54,702 nucleotides of DNA from an uncultured Bacilli bacterium (lineage in GTDB: Bacteria > Bacillota_I > Bacilli_A > RF39 > UBA660): the NCBI GenBank assembly GCA_934102355.1, contig CAKOSO010000007.1:1-54702 (forward strand). The letters run 5' to 3'. Below, in pieces: positions 8,601-17,424 of the stretch. The position numbers and the translations under genes are program-made. The notes under the pieces were generated by a model. That model had not been told where the DNA came from, searched no databases, and saw nothing but the letters and a program-made list of their open reading frames with translations. Positions within the stretch are counted from its first letter, which is position 1; every line of letters starts with the position of its first letter.

Positions 8601-9137
8601 TTCGTTTATAAAATCTTCTTTTACATTTTTATCTATTTCTTCCATTATGTTATTTTCAGTTTGTTCATCAACTATTTCATCCCATGCGTCTTCATCTTCA
8701 TCAACACTTATTCTCATTTTTGTATCTCCAACTATTTCTATACCTAATTCTTTTTCTATATCATATTCGATATTACCATTTATTATATCGACTTTAGAAC
8801 AAGTTGGTTGTTTCAAGCTTCTTACAATTATTTCTTCTTGACCATTGATATCGCTTTCTTTTTTTCTGGCTACACTTACTACTTCATTATAGTTTATTGA
8901 TTGCTTAGATACTAATGTTTTTGTATCATTTTCACAAGAATACCAAATATTTACATCGCATGTACCAGATACAGAAATTTTATCTCCAATTTTTTCTCCA
9001 CTAAACTTGTGATTAATTACCCAGCATCCTAAAATTGTTGTAGGTTTTTCTTCTGGAACCAAAGTGTAGTGATTTGAGAACGTTTTTTTTCCTTTTCCGA
9101 TTACAGCTTTTGTTACTATTTCTCTAAAATTTGACAT
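8592..9137 (-). CDS. cotE: outer spore coat morphogenetic protein CotE
   Basis: A 181-residue protein that follows Bacillus CotE through most of its length: N-terminal REIVTKAVIGKGKK, then KPTTILGCWVINHKF, VNIWYSCENDTKTLV, SLKQPTCSKVDI, and a strongly acidic C-terminal tail. CotE directs assembly of the outer layer of the spore coat. The start at 9137 (MSNFREIV) has AGGAG 7 nt upstream; an adjacent in-frame ATG at 9140 is the alternative. Placement right after miaB repeats the Bacillus miaB-ymcA-cotE neighbourhood, with ymcA missing. Confidence 0.92.
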   Translation of the reverse strand: MSNFREIVTKAVIGKGKKTFSNHYTLVPEEKPTTILGCWVINHKFSGEKIGDKISVSGTCDVNIWYSCENDTKTLVSKQSINYNEVVSVARKKESDINGQEEIIVRSLKQPTCSKVDIINGNIEYDIEKELGIEIVGDTKMRISVDEDEDAWDEIVDEQTENNIMEEIDKNVKEDFINEEK

Positions 9138-9183
9138 CATATCACTCCTCATTCTAATTTATGCTAATATCCTAAATATGTTT

Positions 9184-9215
9184 ACAAAAAAAAGAATATA
9201 TTAATCAATATATTC
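9184..9215 (-). terminator. terminator overlapping the end of miaB
   Basis: GAATATATT/AATATATTC arms (9194-9202 and 9207-9215) are followed on the minus strand by eight T residues. The 5' arm and loop include the last miaB codons and its stop. Confidence 0.8.
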
Positions 9216-10616
9216 TCCGTCTAAACTCCATGTCTTTGCATCAGTTATTTTTACTTTGACAATTTTACCTATTACATCTTTCTGCGATGAGAAATTAACA
9301 AGTTTGTTAGTATCTGTATATCCCATAAACATATCTTTGTTTTTATCGCTTTTTCCTTCTGCTAATACAAACACTTCTTTACCTAATAATTTTTCATTAT
9401 TTGCTCTTGCATATTTGTTTACTACTTCATTTAATCTTTGTAGTCTTTTTTCTTTTTCTTCTAAACTTATACTATCTTTCATTCTTGCTGCTGGAGTTCC
9501 TTCTCTTTTTGAATATATAAATGTATAAGCTCCATCAAATTTACAGTATTCACAAAGTTCTATGGTATCCTCAAATTGCTCTTCAGTCTCATTTGGGAAT
9601 CCTACAATTATGTCTGTTGTAATACTTATTCCTGGAACTTTATTTTTTAACTTATCAAAAAGTTCTATGTACTGTTCCTTAGTATATCTTCTTCCCATTA
9701 ATTTTAAGATTTCACTATTTCCAGATTGTACAGGAAGGTGAATGCTTGGCATAATATTTTTATATTTTGCAATTATGTCTATCATTTCATCGGTAAAATC
9801 CCATGGGTGACTAGTTACAAATCTTACTCTTTCTATTCCAGATTTCGCAACATCCTCTAGTAAGTTTGCCATATTATAGCCATCATTTAGATCTTTTCCG
9901 TATGCATTTACATTTTGACCAAGAAGAGTAACTTCTTTGAAACCATTTTTCTTAAGTTCCTCTACTTCTTTTAAAATATCTTCATGTTTTCTACTTCTTT
10001 GGGCTCCTCTTGTATATGGTACTATGCAATAAGTACAGAATTTATCACAACCATACATAATATTAACAAATGCTTTATATTTATTATTTCTTTCTGTTGG
10101 TAGTCCCTCTATTATGTCACCTTCTATACTAGGTGCTGTAATCTTTAGTTTTCTTTCTTTTAATGACTGATAGATTATTTCATTTATTTCTTCTATTTTA
10201 TGTGTTCCCACAACGAAATCTATCCATTTATAAGTAGATAATATTTTAGATATTGTAATTTCTTCTTGAGCCATGCAACCCATTAGTCCTACTATAATAT
10301 CTTTTTTTGTTTCTTTTAAGTGTTTTGCTCTTCCTAATAATCCAAATACTTTGTTATTTGCATTTTCTCTTATTGAACATGTATTTAAAATTATTAAATC
10401 CGCTTCTTCAAATTTATCTGTTTCTTTATATCCCATGAATTTAACTAATGCTTTTATATTTTCACTTTCATGTTCATTCATTTGGCAACCATAAGTTTTA
10501 AGAAAGAATTTTTTATTTTTAACTATATCTTTATATTTATTATTAAGATTAAATACTTTAGTTCTTGGCTTTGTATTTCCTCTTTTTCTTGCTTCAATTA
10601 AGTTTGGTAATTCCAT
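9201..10616 (-). CDS. miaB: tRNA-2-methylthio-N6-dimethylallyladenosine synthase
   Basis: A 471-residue radical SAM methylthiotransferase. The N-terminal UPF0004 domain carries Cys44, Cys80 and Cys114 for the auxiliary cluster. The radical SAM cluster motif is CDKFCTYC with Cys190, Cys194 and Cys197. A TRAM-type RNA-binding domain closes the protein. It methylthiolates i6A37 in tRNAs reading UNN codons. The terminator between it and cotE suggests cotE has its own promoter, as expected for a mother-cell gene. Confidence 0.96.
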   Translation of the reverse strand: MELPNLIEARKRGNTKPRTKVFNLNNKYKDIVKNKKFFLKTYGCQMNEHESENIKALVKFMGYKETDKFEEADLIILNTCSIRENANNKVFGLLGRAKHLKETKKDIIVGLMGCMAQEEITISKILSTYKWIDFVVGTHKIEEINEIIYQSLKERKLKITAPSIEGDIIEGLPTERNNKYKAFVNIMYGCDKFCTYCIVPYTRGAQRSRKHEDILKEVEELKKNGFKEVTLLGQNVNAYGKDLNDGYNMANLLEDVAKSGIERVRFVTSHPWDFTDEMIDIIAKYKNIMPSIHLPVQSGNSEILKLMGRRYTKEQYIELFDKLKNKVPGISITTDIIVGFPNETEEQFEDTIELCEYCKFDGAYTFIYSKREGTPAARMKDSISLEEKEKRLQRLNEVVNKYARANNEKLLGKEVFVLAEGKSDKNKDMFMGYTDTNKLVNFSSQKDVIGKIVKVKITDAKTWSLDGEYID

Positions 10617-10643
10617 AATATCACTTCCATTTACTGATTATAT

Positions 10644-10677
10644 AAGAAAAAAACAAATTAATCAATAATTTGTTTTC
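10644..10677 (-). terminator. terminator after ankyrin-repeat gene
   Basis: AAACAAATTA/TAATTTGTTT arms (10651-10660 and 10666-10675) end in TTTTTTTC on the minus strand, 6 nt behind the ankyrin gene. Confidence 0.8.
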
Positions 10678-10682
10678 TCATA

Positions 10683-11372
10683 TTAACTACATGCTTCAAG
10701 CATTTTATAAATCATCTTATCTAATGATCTGATTTTATTATTTTCAAGTTGTTCTTTAATTCTATTGTAGTTTTTATTAATTAAATTAATTAATTTTTCT
10801 AATTTTGGATTTAATGGTTTATCATTTAAATTATCAACAATGATTTCTAAGTTGTTTAATTTAGATATTGTGCCATATTTATTATTACTTATATATTTTT
10901 CATAAAAGTTTCTAAATGATATCAAACCAATATTATCAAATCTTTCATCTTCCAATATTTTAGTAGTTGTACAAATATAATCTGCATTCATTGATTTATC
11001 AAGAATTGTTTCTCCTTTATTATCTATAATATTTGGAGTAAACTCTTTATTCTTTAGTAATGCTTTCATTATATCTCTAACTTCTAAATATCTTTTTGAT
11101 ACTAGTATATGGGCAAATGTTTCACCACTATTATTTTGATGGTTTACTTCCCAGTTCTTATTTTTCATAAATTGTAATACTTCATTGTAGTATCCTTTGT
11201 TTAGTAAAACCATTAAAATACTGTTACCATTATCATCAGTTGTATTTAAATCAACTATTTTATTATTTATTAGCTTCTCTGCTAATTCAATGTGTCCTTC
11301 GTTAATAAGTAAAAATATCTTCGACGGATCTTCTTCACATAATTCTATAGTACTTTGTTCATCATAAAACAT
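10683..11372 (-). CDS. ankyrin-repeat protein
   Basis: A 229-residue soluble protein. Residues about 17-135 hold three to four degenerate ankyrin repeats (DDNGNSILMVLLNKGYYNEV, NNSGETFAHILVSKRYLEV, DNKGETILDKSMNADYICT). The C-terminal 90 residues are helical with unknown fold. Ankyrin repeats mediate protein binding; the partner is unknown. The gene sits next to the HExxH protein but is separated by about 130 nt. It could be an effector-like or host-interaction protein, but there is no export signal. Confidence 0.75.
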   Translation of the reverse strand: MFYDEQSTIELCEEDPSKIFLLINEGHIELAEKLINNKIVDLNTTDDNGNSILMVLLNKGYYNEVLQFMKNKNWEVNHQNNSGETFAHILVSKRYLEVRDIMKALLKNKEFTPNIIDNKGETILDKSMNADYICTTTKILEDERFDNIGLISFRNFYEKYISNNKYGTISKLNNLEIIVDNLNDKPLNPKLEKLINLINKNYNRIKEQLENNKIRSLDKMIYKMLEACS

Positions 11373-11504
11373 AAGTTTTTCACCTCTTCTTTTACGTGAC
11401 AGTTATATATTTTACCATTTTTTAAATATTTTGTCAAATTTTAATACTACTATCAGCTACTTCTGTCATTAATATAATGAGGATTTTTTATAAGTTTTAT
11501 ACAA

Positions 11505-12224
11505 CTATTTTAATTTTCTTACACGTGATTTTATGTCACATCCAGCTTTGTTAAATACATCGCACATGTAATATGGATCTCTTAAATCCATACCTATAAA
11601 TTTTAAAAATTCTTTGTCGGTTCTAAATGAATTGAATGAACAATCAATGAATTTTCTTCTTTGTAATTCTTCATCTTGATCTAGTAAATGTAGAGCACAT
11701 ATTCCAGAAAGCAAGTATATGAAACTTTCACTTAGGTTTATACTACTACAATAATTTAATATGCTTTCTTCTTGTTCTTCATCTGTCGTAATATATCCAG
11801 TCACATCTTGATAAGCACTAATAATATTTGGTAATGTTATACTTTTTTTACAAAAACTAACATCTTTAATAATAGAAAAATCTAGTAATATTCTTTGTAA
11901 GTATACCATATAATTATATTCACTCTTTAAATAAATAGGGTCTTTAGTTTCTTCATAAAGCATTTTATCTGTCTTTAAACCCATATATATTGAATGTGTT
12001 TCTTCTAAGTGTGGAAATCTATGGAAATATGGATTTATTGTTGCAAGGATAGAATGCATTAATTCATGATTATAAGTTGATTCATGACTTGTCACTCTAT
12101 CTATTGGGTTTTTGCACATGTATACATATCCAAGATTATTCTTACTTTCATTGAAACAACATGATTCATATATTTCAGAGTTTCCAGCTTTTACTAAATT
12201 ATTCTTATAGATATAATCAAGCAC
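11505..12224 (-). CDS. HExxH putative metallopeptidase, 3' part of a likely frameshifted gene
   Basis: A 239-residue frame with a zinc-protease-type HELMH motif near residue 53, followed 17 residues later by an acidic EETHSIYMGL segment that could supply the third ligand. The predicted start is a GTG with no ribosome site. The same frame stays open back to 12371 and its extra residues look coding (RSIETHVCDIDEEI, QRLFDISYNIYGRISPYF). I therefore think the real protein begins in the upstream gene at 12613 and that one base has been lost, or there is a sequencing error, in 12308-12371. The substrate is unknown; no secretion signal. Confidence 0.6.
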   Translation of the reverse strand: MLDYIYKNNLVKAGNSEIYESCCFNESKNNLGYVYMCKNPIDRVTSHESTYNHELMHSILATINPYFHRFPHLEETHSIYMGLKTDKMLYEETKDPIYLKSEYNYMVYLQRILLDFSIIKDVSFCKKSITLPNIISAYQDVTGYITTDEEQEESILNYCSSINLSESFIYLLSGICALHLLDQDEELQRRKFIDCSFNSFRTDKEFLKFIGMDLRDPYYMCDVFNKAGCDIKSRVRKLK

Positions 12225-12307
12225 TCTTGTAAAATATGGTGAAATTCTTCCATATATATTGTAAGAAATATCAAATAATCTTTGATTTGAAAGATTCTGT
12301 TTTTTTA

Positions 12308-12613
12308 TTATCTCTTCATCAATATCGCATACATGCGTTTCAATAGATCTTCCATAGTTAAAATTGATATTCTAATATCCTGTGGAAGCTTACAAAATAA
12401 ATCTAAAAAATTCTTAGTATTAACTTTTATTATATTTAGTAATTCTTCTGTTGTTTGTTCTTTATATTCTGTTTCAACTTTTTCAATTGGTTGATTACTT
12501 AGAACATTCCTATAAAAATCAAGATTAAGTTTTGTTGATAAATCTCTCTTTTTGCTATTTTCTAATTCTTTTAATCTTCTTTCCATATCTTTTCTAGACC
12601 AATCAAGTTTCAT
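12308..12613 (-). CDS. 5' part of the putative metallopeptidase gene (helical N-terminal domain)
   Basis: A 101-residue charged, helical frame with a good start (GGGGGA upstream of ATG). Its end overlaps the open frame of the downstream HExxH piece by about 60 nt, in the -1 frame relative to it. Joined, the two give a protein of about 360 residues with an N-terminal helical region and a C-terminal HELMH domain. Alone it matches nothing I recognise. It could instead be a separate small protein. Confidence 0.5.
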   Translation of the reverse strand: MKLDWSRKDMERRLKELENSKKRDLSTKLNLDFYRNVLSNQPIEKVETEYKEQTTEELLNIIKVNTKNFLDLFCKLPQDIRISILTMEDLLKRMYAILMKR

Positions 12614-12675
12614 AATTTATATTCCCCCTAAATGTGCTTTGTATTATAACACAATATTTACTTTTTTACAATAAA

Positions 12676-12713
12676 AAAGAACTAACTAAGTTTTTTATTA
12701 GTAAGTTCTTTTT
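12676..12713. terminator. terminator-like hairpin behind the metallopeptidase region
   Basis: GAACTAACTAA and TTAGTAAGTTC (about 12679-12689 and 12699-12709) pair with one mismatch, and A and T runs flank both sides. It lies directly behind the pseudogene fragment on the minus strand. Confidence 0.55.
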
Positions 12714-12717
12714 ATAA

Positions 12718-12840
12718 TTATGCTTGTGTATAAACAATTGAGAATTCAAGATTTGAAATTGTTACTTCATTCTTTGGAAGTTCTTCATTTGTTACATCAT
12801 CTTTATAAGTTAATGTAATTCTCATTCTTGTTGATTTTCC
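12718..12840 (-). pseudogene. C-terminal fragment of a TasA/camelysin-like surface protein gene
   Basis: The minus strand encodes MRITLTYKDDVTNEEL...EVTISNLEFSIVYTQA and stop. It aligns with the last 40 residues of the intact gene at 48988-49608 (RMVLTLTYKDDITTSEF...VEISNLGFPIVYSSM). The match continues a few codons before the only ATG and then meets stop codons and a (TA)12 tract. No ribosome site is suitably placed. This is a remnant of a paralogue whose 5' end is gone. Confidence 0.75.
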
Positions 12841-12858
12841 TCTCTATTATATCTCAGT

Positions 12859-12882
12859 TATATATATATATATATATATATA
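12859..12882. repeat. (TA)12 dinucleotide tract
   Basis: Twelve uninterrupted TA units lie immediately upstream of the surface-protein gene fragment and close to the tuf terminator. Pure dinucleotide runs of this length are rare in bacterial chromosomes and prone to slippage. Confidence 0.9.
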
Positions 12883-12920
12883 TTAGCAAGGCTTTTTTTA
12901 AATAAATGATTTAAAAGTGT

Positions 12921-12949
12921 AAAAAAAAGATGACCTAAGTCATCTTTAA
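12921..12949 (-). terminator. terminator of the str operon/tuf
   Basis: AAAGATGAC/GTCATCTTT arms (12926-12934 and 12939-12947) with a 4-nt loop and a run of T residues on the minus strand lie 9 nt behind the tuf stop codon. Confidence 0.9.
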
Positions 12950-12957
12950 TTTATTAA

Positions 12958-14151
12958 TTATTCAATAATTTCAGAAACTGATCCAGCACCAACTGTTCTT
13001 CCACCTTCACGGATTGAGAATTTAGTTCCGTTTTCAAGTGCGATTGGGTGAATAAGTTCAACTGTCATATCTACGTTATCTCCAGGCATAACCATGTCTA
13101 CACCAGCTGGTAATTCAATAACACCAGTTACATCTGTAGTTCTGAAGTAGAATTGTGGTCTGTAGTTTGCGAAGAATGGAGTATGACGTCCACCTTCTTC
13201 TTTAGATAATACGTATACAGCAGCTTTGAATTTCTTGTGTGGAGTAACTGAACCTGGTTTAGCTAATACTTGTCCACGTTCTACTTGTTCACGAGAAATT
13301 CCACGAAGTAATACACCTGCATTGTCTCCAGCTTGAGCAAAGTCAAGTGATTTCTTGAACATTTCAATTCCTGTTACAACTGTTTTTTGAGTTGGTTTAA
13401 TTCCAACGATTTCAACTTCATCATTAAGTTTTAATGTTCCACGTTCAACACGTCCAGTAACAACTGTTCCACGTCCAGTGATTGTGAATACATCTTCAAT
13501 ACTCATTAAGAATGGTTTGTCTGTATCACGATCTGGTGTTGGGATCCATTCATCAACTGCATCCATAAGATCTTTGATCTTTTGAACATATTGAGCATCT
13601 CCTTCAAGAGCTTTTAATGCTGAACCAGTAATGATTGGAGTGTTATCTCCATCGAATCCATATTCATTAAGTAAATCTCTTACTTCCATTTCTACTAATT
13701 CGATTAATTCTGGGTCATCTACCATGTCGCATTTATTTAAGAATACAACCATTCTTGGTACTCCAACTTGACGAGCAAGTAGGATATGTTCTCTTGTTTG
13801 AGCCATTGGACCATCTGTTGCTGCAATAACTAGGATTGCTCCATCCATTTGAGCAGCACCTGTTATCATGTTTTTAACATAATCAGCATGTCCTGGGCAG
13901 TCTACGTGAGCGTAATGTCTTTTCTTTGTTTCATACTCAACGTGAGCTGTATTAATTGTAATTCCTCTTTCTCTTTCTTCTGGTGCTTTATCGATATTAG
14001 CATAGTCAACGAATTGTGCACTAGCTCCATCAGATTCTTCTGATAATACCTTTGTAATAGCAGCAGTTAAAGTAGTTTTACCGTGGTCTACGTGACCGAT
14101 TGTACCAATATTAACATGTGGTTTTGTACGGTTAAATTTTTCTTTTGCCAT
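12958..14151 (-). CDS. tuf: elongation factor Tu
   Basis: A 397-residue EF-Tu. The P-loop is GHVDHGKTT, switch motifs DCPGHADYV and NKCDMVDD are intact, and domains II and III end in SIREGGRTVGAGSVSEI. It carries aminoacyl-tRNA to the ribosome. RBS AGGAGG. It is the last gene of the str operon and has its own likely promoter in the fusA-tuf gap. Confidence 0.99.
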   Translation of the reverse strand: MAKEKFNRTKPHVNIGTIGHVDHGKTTLTAAITKVLSEESDGASAQFVDYANIDKAPEERERGITINTAHVEYETKKRHYAHVDCPGHADYVKNMITGAAQMDGAILVIAATDGPMAQTREHILLARQVGVPRMVVFLNKCDMVDDPELIELVEMEVRDLLNEYGFDGDNTPIITGSALKALEGDAQYVQKIKDLMDAVDEWIPTPDRDTDKPFLMSIEDVFTITGRGTVVTGRVERGTLKLNDEVEIVGIKPTQKTVVTGIEMFKKSLDFAQAGDNAGVLLRGISREQVERGQVLAKPGSVTPHKKFKAAVYVLSKEEGGRHTPFFANYRPQFYFRTTDVTGVIELPAGVDMVMPGDNVDMTVELIHPIALENGTKFSIREGGRTVGAGSVSEIIE

Positions 14152-14184
14152 AAAATATTTCCTCCTTTTTTATTTACAAATTTT

Positions 14185-14213
14185 ATTTTATCTAATAATT
14201 GAATTTTTTTCAA
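14185..14213 (-). promoter_or_regulatory. internal promoter ahead of tuf
   Basis: The minus strand has TTGAAA (14208-14213), a 17-nt spacer and TAAAAT (14185-14190) between fusA and tuf. This would let tuf be expressed above the level of the rest of the operon, as in many bacteria. Confidence 0.55.
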
Positions 14214-14235
14214 CTATTTGGCCTATTTTTTTATA

Positions 14236-16305
14236 TTAATTGCCACTTTTTTTAATAATTTCTTCGGCAATTGATTTTGGTACCTCTTCATAGTGATCTG
14301 GTACCATTTGGAATACTCCACGTCCTTGTGTATTTGATCTTATGCTTGTTGCATAACCAAACATTTCAGATAGTGGAACCATTGCAGCAAAATGGATAGA
14401 AACTCCACGTGATTCTTGTGATAATGGTTTACCACGACGAGAAGTAATATCTCCCATTACTGTACCAAAATATTCTTCTGGAACATCAATATCAACTTTC
14501 ATGATTGGTTCTAGAATAACTGGTTTACATTTATTTTTAGCTTCTTTTAATGCAAGTGATGCAGCAACTTTGAATGCCATTTCTGAAGAGTCAACTTCAT
14601 GGTATGATCCATCATGTAGCGTTGCTTTAACATCGATCATTGGGTATCCAGCTAAAATACCTGTTTTTAAAGCATCTTGTAATCCTTTATCAACGATTGG
14701 AATATATTCACGTGGAACAACTCCTCCTACAACTTCGTCAACAAATTCATAACCCTTGTCTTTATTTGGTTCAAACTTAATCCATACGTGACCGTATTGT
14801 CCACGACCACCAGATTGTTTGATATATTTACCTTCGCAGTCTCCTTCACATGTAATTGTTTCTCTGTATGCAACTTGTGGTTTACCAACGTTTGCTTCAA
14901 CGTGAAACTCTCTTCTCATACGATCCACTAATACATCTAGGTGAAGTTCTCCGATACCGGCAATAATTGTTTGTCCTGTTTCAGCATCAGTACGAACTTT
15001 AAATGTTGGATCTTCTTCTGCTAATTTTTGTAAAGCTATTGCCATCTTATCTTGGTCAGCTTTTGATTTAGGTTCAATTGCAAGTTCAATTACTGGCTCT
15101 GGTGTTTCAATTGATTCAAGAACGATTGGTTTCTTTTCATCGCATAATGTATCACCAGTAGTTGTATTTTTCAAACCTACTGCAGCAGCAATATCTCCTG
15201 TAAATACTTCTGGTATTTCAGATCTATTGTTAGCGTGCATAAGAAGAATTCTTCCTATTCTTTCTTTTACATCTTTAGTACTATTTAATACATAAGAACC
15301 ACTTGTTAAATGTCCTGAGTAAACTCTGAAGAATGTTAAACGTCCAACGAATGGATCTGTCATAACTTTGAATGCTAATGCTGCAAAAGGTTCTGCATCA
15401 TCAACATGTCTTTGATCTTCTTCACCATTTAATTTAGTTCCTTTAATTGATGGAATATCAAGTGGTGATGGTAAATAATCAATAACTGCATCAAGAAGTA
15501 ACTTAACTCCTTTGTTTCCTAATGCAGTTCCACACATTACTGGGAAGAATTTTGCACTTAGTACTCCAGTTCTGATTGCTTTTTTGATTAAATCTACACT
15601 AATTTCTTCTCCCTCAAGATATTTTTCCATTAATTCATCATTAAATTCAGCAATAGTTTCTAACATTATATTTCTATATTCTTCAACTTTGCCCTTCATG
15701 TCTTCTGGAATTTCAATTTCTGTATAGTTTTCTTCTGGATTTCCATCATAATGATATGCTTTTAAAGTAACAAGATCTATTACTCCATTAAATTCATTTT
15801 CTGCTCCAATTGGAAGTTCAATAGCAGCATAGTTTGCTCCTAATCTGTCTTTAATACTTTTTAAAGTCATATAGAAGTCTGCTCCTAATTTATCCATTTT
15901 ATTAGAGAAAATAATTCTTGGAACTCCATATTCATTTGCTTGACGCCATACTGTTTCACTTTGTGGTTCTACTCCAGCATTAGAGTCAAGAAGTAATACA
16001 GCACCATCTAGTACTCTTAAACTACGTTGAACTTCTACTGTGAAGTCTACGTGTCCTGGAGTATCGATGATATTGAATCTATATCCTTTCCAGTATGCAG
16101 TTGTTGCAGCACTGGTAATTGTAATTCCTCTTTCTTTTTCTTGTTCCATCCAGTCCATTTGAGAAGCACCATCATGTGTTTCACCAATTTTATGGATTTT
16201 TTTAGTGTGGTATAAAATACGTTCAGTACAAGTTGTTTTTCCGGCATCAATATGTGCCATTATTCCTATGTTTCTTGTATGAGCTATACTTGTTTCTCTT
16301 GCCAT
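14236..16305 (-). CDS. fusA: elongation factor G
   Basis: A 689-residue translocase GTPase. G1 reads AHIDAGKTT, G3 DTPGHVDF and G4 NKMDKLGA. Domains II to V are complete and the C-terminus is RGVFQMVPDHYEEVP. It drives ribosomal translocation and, with RRF, ribosome recycling. Third gene of rpsL-rpsG-fusA-tuf. Confidence 0.99.
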   Translation of the reverse strand: MARETSIAHTRNIGIMAHIDAGKTTCTERILYHTKKIHKIGETHDGASQMDWMEQEKERGITITSAATTAYWKGYRFNIIDTPGHVDFTVEVQRSLRVLDGAVLLLDSNAGVEPQSETVWRQANEYGVPRIIFSNKMDKLGADFYMTLKSIKDRLGANYAAIELPIGAENEFNGVIDLVTLKAYHYDGNPEENYTEIEIPEDMKGKVEEYRNIMLETIAEFNDELMEKYLEGEEISVDLIKKAIRTGVLSAKFFPVMCGTALGNKGVKLLLDAVIDYLPSPLDIPSIKGTKLNGEEDQRHVDDAEPFAALAFKVMTDPFVGRLTFFRVYSGHLTSGSYVLNSTKDVKERIGRILLMHANNRSEIPEVFTGDIAAAVGLKNTTTGDTLCDEKKPIVLESIETPEPVIELAIEPKSKADQDKMAIALQKLAEEDPTFKVRTDAETGQTIIAGIGELHLDVLVDRMRREFHVEANVGKPQVAYRETITCEGDCEGKYIKQSGGRGQYGHVWIKFEPNKDKGYEFVDEVVGGVVPREYIPIVDKGLQDALKTGILAGYPMIDVKATLHDGSYHEVDSSEMAFKVAASLALKEAKNKCKPVILEPIMKVDIDVPEEYFGTVMGDITSRRGKPLSQESRGVSIHFAAMVPLSEMFGYATSIRSNTQGRGVFQMVPDHYEEVPKSIAEEIIKKSGN

Positions 16306-16319
16306 ATTTTATTCCCTTT

Positions 16320-16787
16320 CTACCATCTATAATGAGCAAATGCTTTATTAGCTTCTGCCATTCTGTGAGTATCCTCACGTTTTTTAACTGCTCCTCCTGT
16401 TGAGTTAGAAGCATCGATTATTTCATTAGCTAAATTTTCAGCCATACCATGACCGCCTCTTTGTCTAGCATATGTTGTTAACCATCTAAGTCCTAATGTT
16501 TCAGCTCTTTCATCACTTACTTCAATTGGAATTTGATAATTTGATCCACCAACACGACGAGATTTAACCTCTAATGCTGGTTTTATATTTTCTAGTGCTT
16601 TATCAAATACTTCAACTGGATCTTGCCCTGTTTTTTCTTTGATCATATCAAAAGCGCTATATAGAATTGCTTCTGATTTACCTTTTTTACCACCAATCAT
16701 CATTTTATTAATAAGTTTAGCAACTGTTTTAGAATGATATATTGGATCTGGTAAAACGTCTCTTTTAATTGCACTTTTCTTACGCAT
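16320..16787 (-). CDS. rpsG: 30S ribosomal protein S7
   Basis: A 155-residue S7 with the typical RKKSAIKRDVLPDPIYHSK start and the C-terminal KREDTHRMAEANKAFAHYRW helix. It nucleates the 30S head by binding the 16S 3' domain. It is separated by only 14 nt from fusA. RBS AGGAGG. Confidence 0.99.
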   Translation of the reverse strand: MRKKSAIKRDVLPDPIYHSKTVAKLINKMMIGGKKGKSEAILYSAFDMIKEKTGQDPVEVFDKALENIKPALEVKSRRVGGSNYQIPIEVSDERAETLGLRWLTTYARQRGGHGMAENLANEIIDASNSTGGAVKKREDTHRMAEANKAFAHYRW

Positions 16788-16808
16788 AATTATCCTCCTT
16801 CTTTAATT

Positions 16809-17219
16809 TTATTTACCTTTTTTTGTTCCGTATTTAGAACGACCTTGTTTACGATCTTTAACTCCTTGTGTATCCATAGTTCCACGAACAATGTGATATC
16901 TAACTCCGATTAAGTCCTTAACACGTCCTCCACGAATTAATACAACACTATGTTCTTGTAAATTATGTCCTTCTCCAGGAATATAGCAATCTACTTCTTT
17001 TCCATTAGATAATCTTACACGAGCATATTTTCTTAATGCTGAGTTTGGTTTCTTTGGAGTTTTAGTTCCTACACGAACACATACTCCTCTTTTTTGAGGT
17101 GATGCAAATTCGTTAGTTTTCTTTTCTAAAGTATTTAATCTAATTCCTAATACAGGTGATTTTGACTTTCTTGTTTTGTCTTTTCTTTTCTTTCTTACAA
17201 GTTGATTTATTGTTGGCAT
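16809..17219 (-). CDS. rpsL: 30S ribosomal protein S12
   Basis: A 136-residue S12. The start at 17219 (MPTINQLVRKKR) is the universal S12 N-terminus; an upstream in-frame extension is leader sequence. The decoding-centre loop TPKKPNSALRK is intact, with Lys in the position linked to streptomycin sensitivity. First gene of the str operon. Confidence 0.99.
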   Translation of the reverse strand: MPTINQLVRKKRKDKTRKSKSPVLGIRLNTLEKKTNEFASPQKRGVCVRVGTKTPKKPNSALRKYARVRLSNGKEVDCYIPGEGHNLQEHSVVLIRGGRVKDLIGVRYHIVRGTMDTQGVKDRKQGRSKYGTKKGK

Positions 17220-17316
17220 ATGTACTCCTTTCTTTCTACACACATATCCAGGTGTATCATTTTTTCTGTATTTTATTAGGTCTGCTAATGCAAACCCAAC
17301 AAATTCGAACACTGAT

Positions 17317-17345
17317 AATATATCATATGTTTATTTTAGTGTCAA
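17317..17345 (-). promoter_or_regulatory. str operon promoter
   Basis: On the minus strand, TTGACA (17340-17345), a 17-nt spacer ending in TGA, and TATATT (17317-17322) give an extended -10 promoter. Transcription should start near 17310, leaving a leader of about 90 nt before rpsL. Confidence 0.8.
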
Positions 17346-17424
17346 TATTATTTTTAATTTTCTGGATATAATAATATTTATATGCTACAATTAAAATGAA
17401 TATTCATGAAAAGGAGGTACTATT

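Noticed and set aside
12308..12371. Programmed -1 frameshift in the HExxH gene
   Set aside because: No in-frame slippery heptamer or downstream pseudoknot is evident; mutation or sequence error is simpler.
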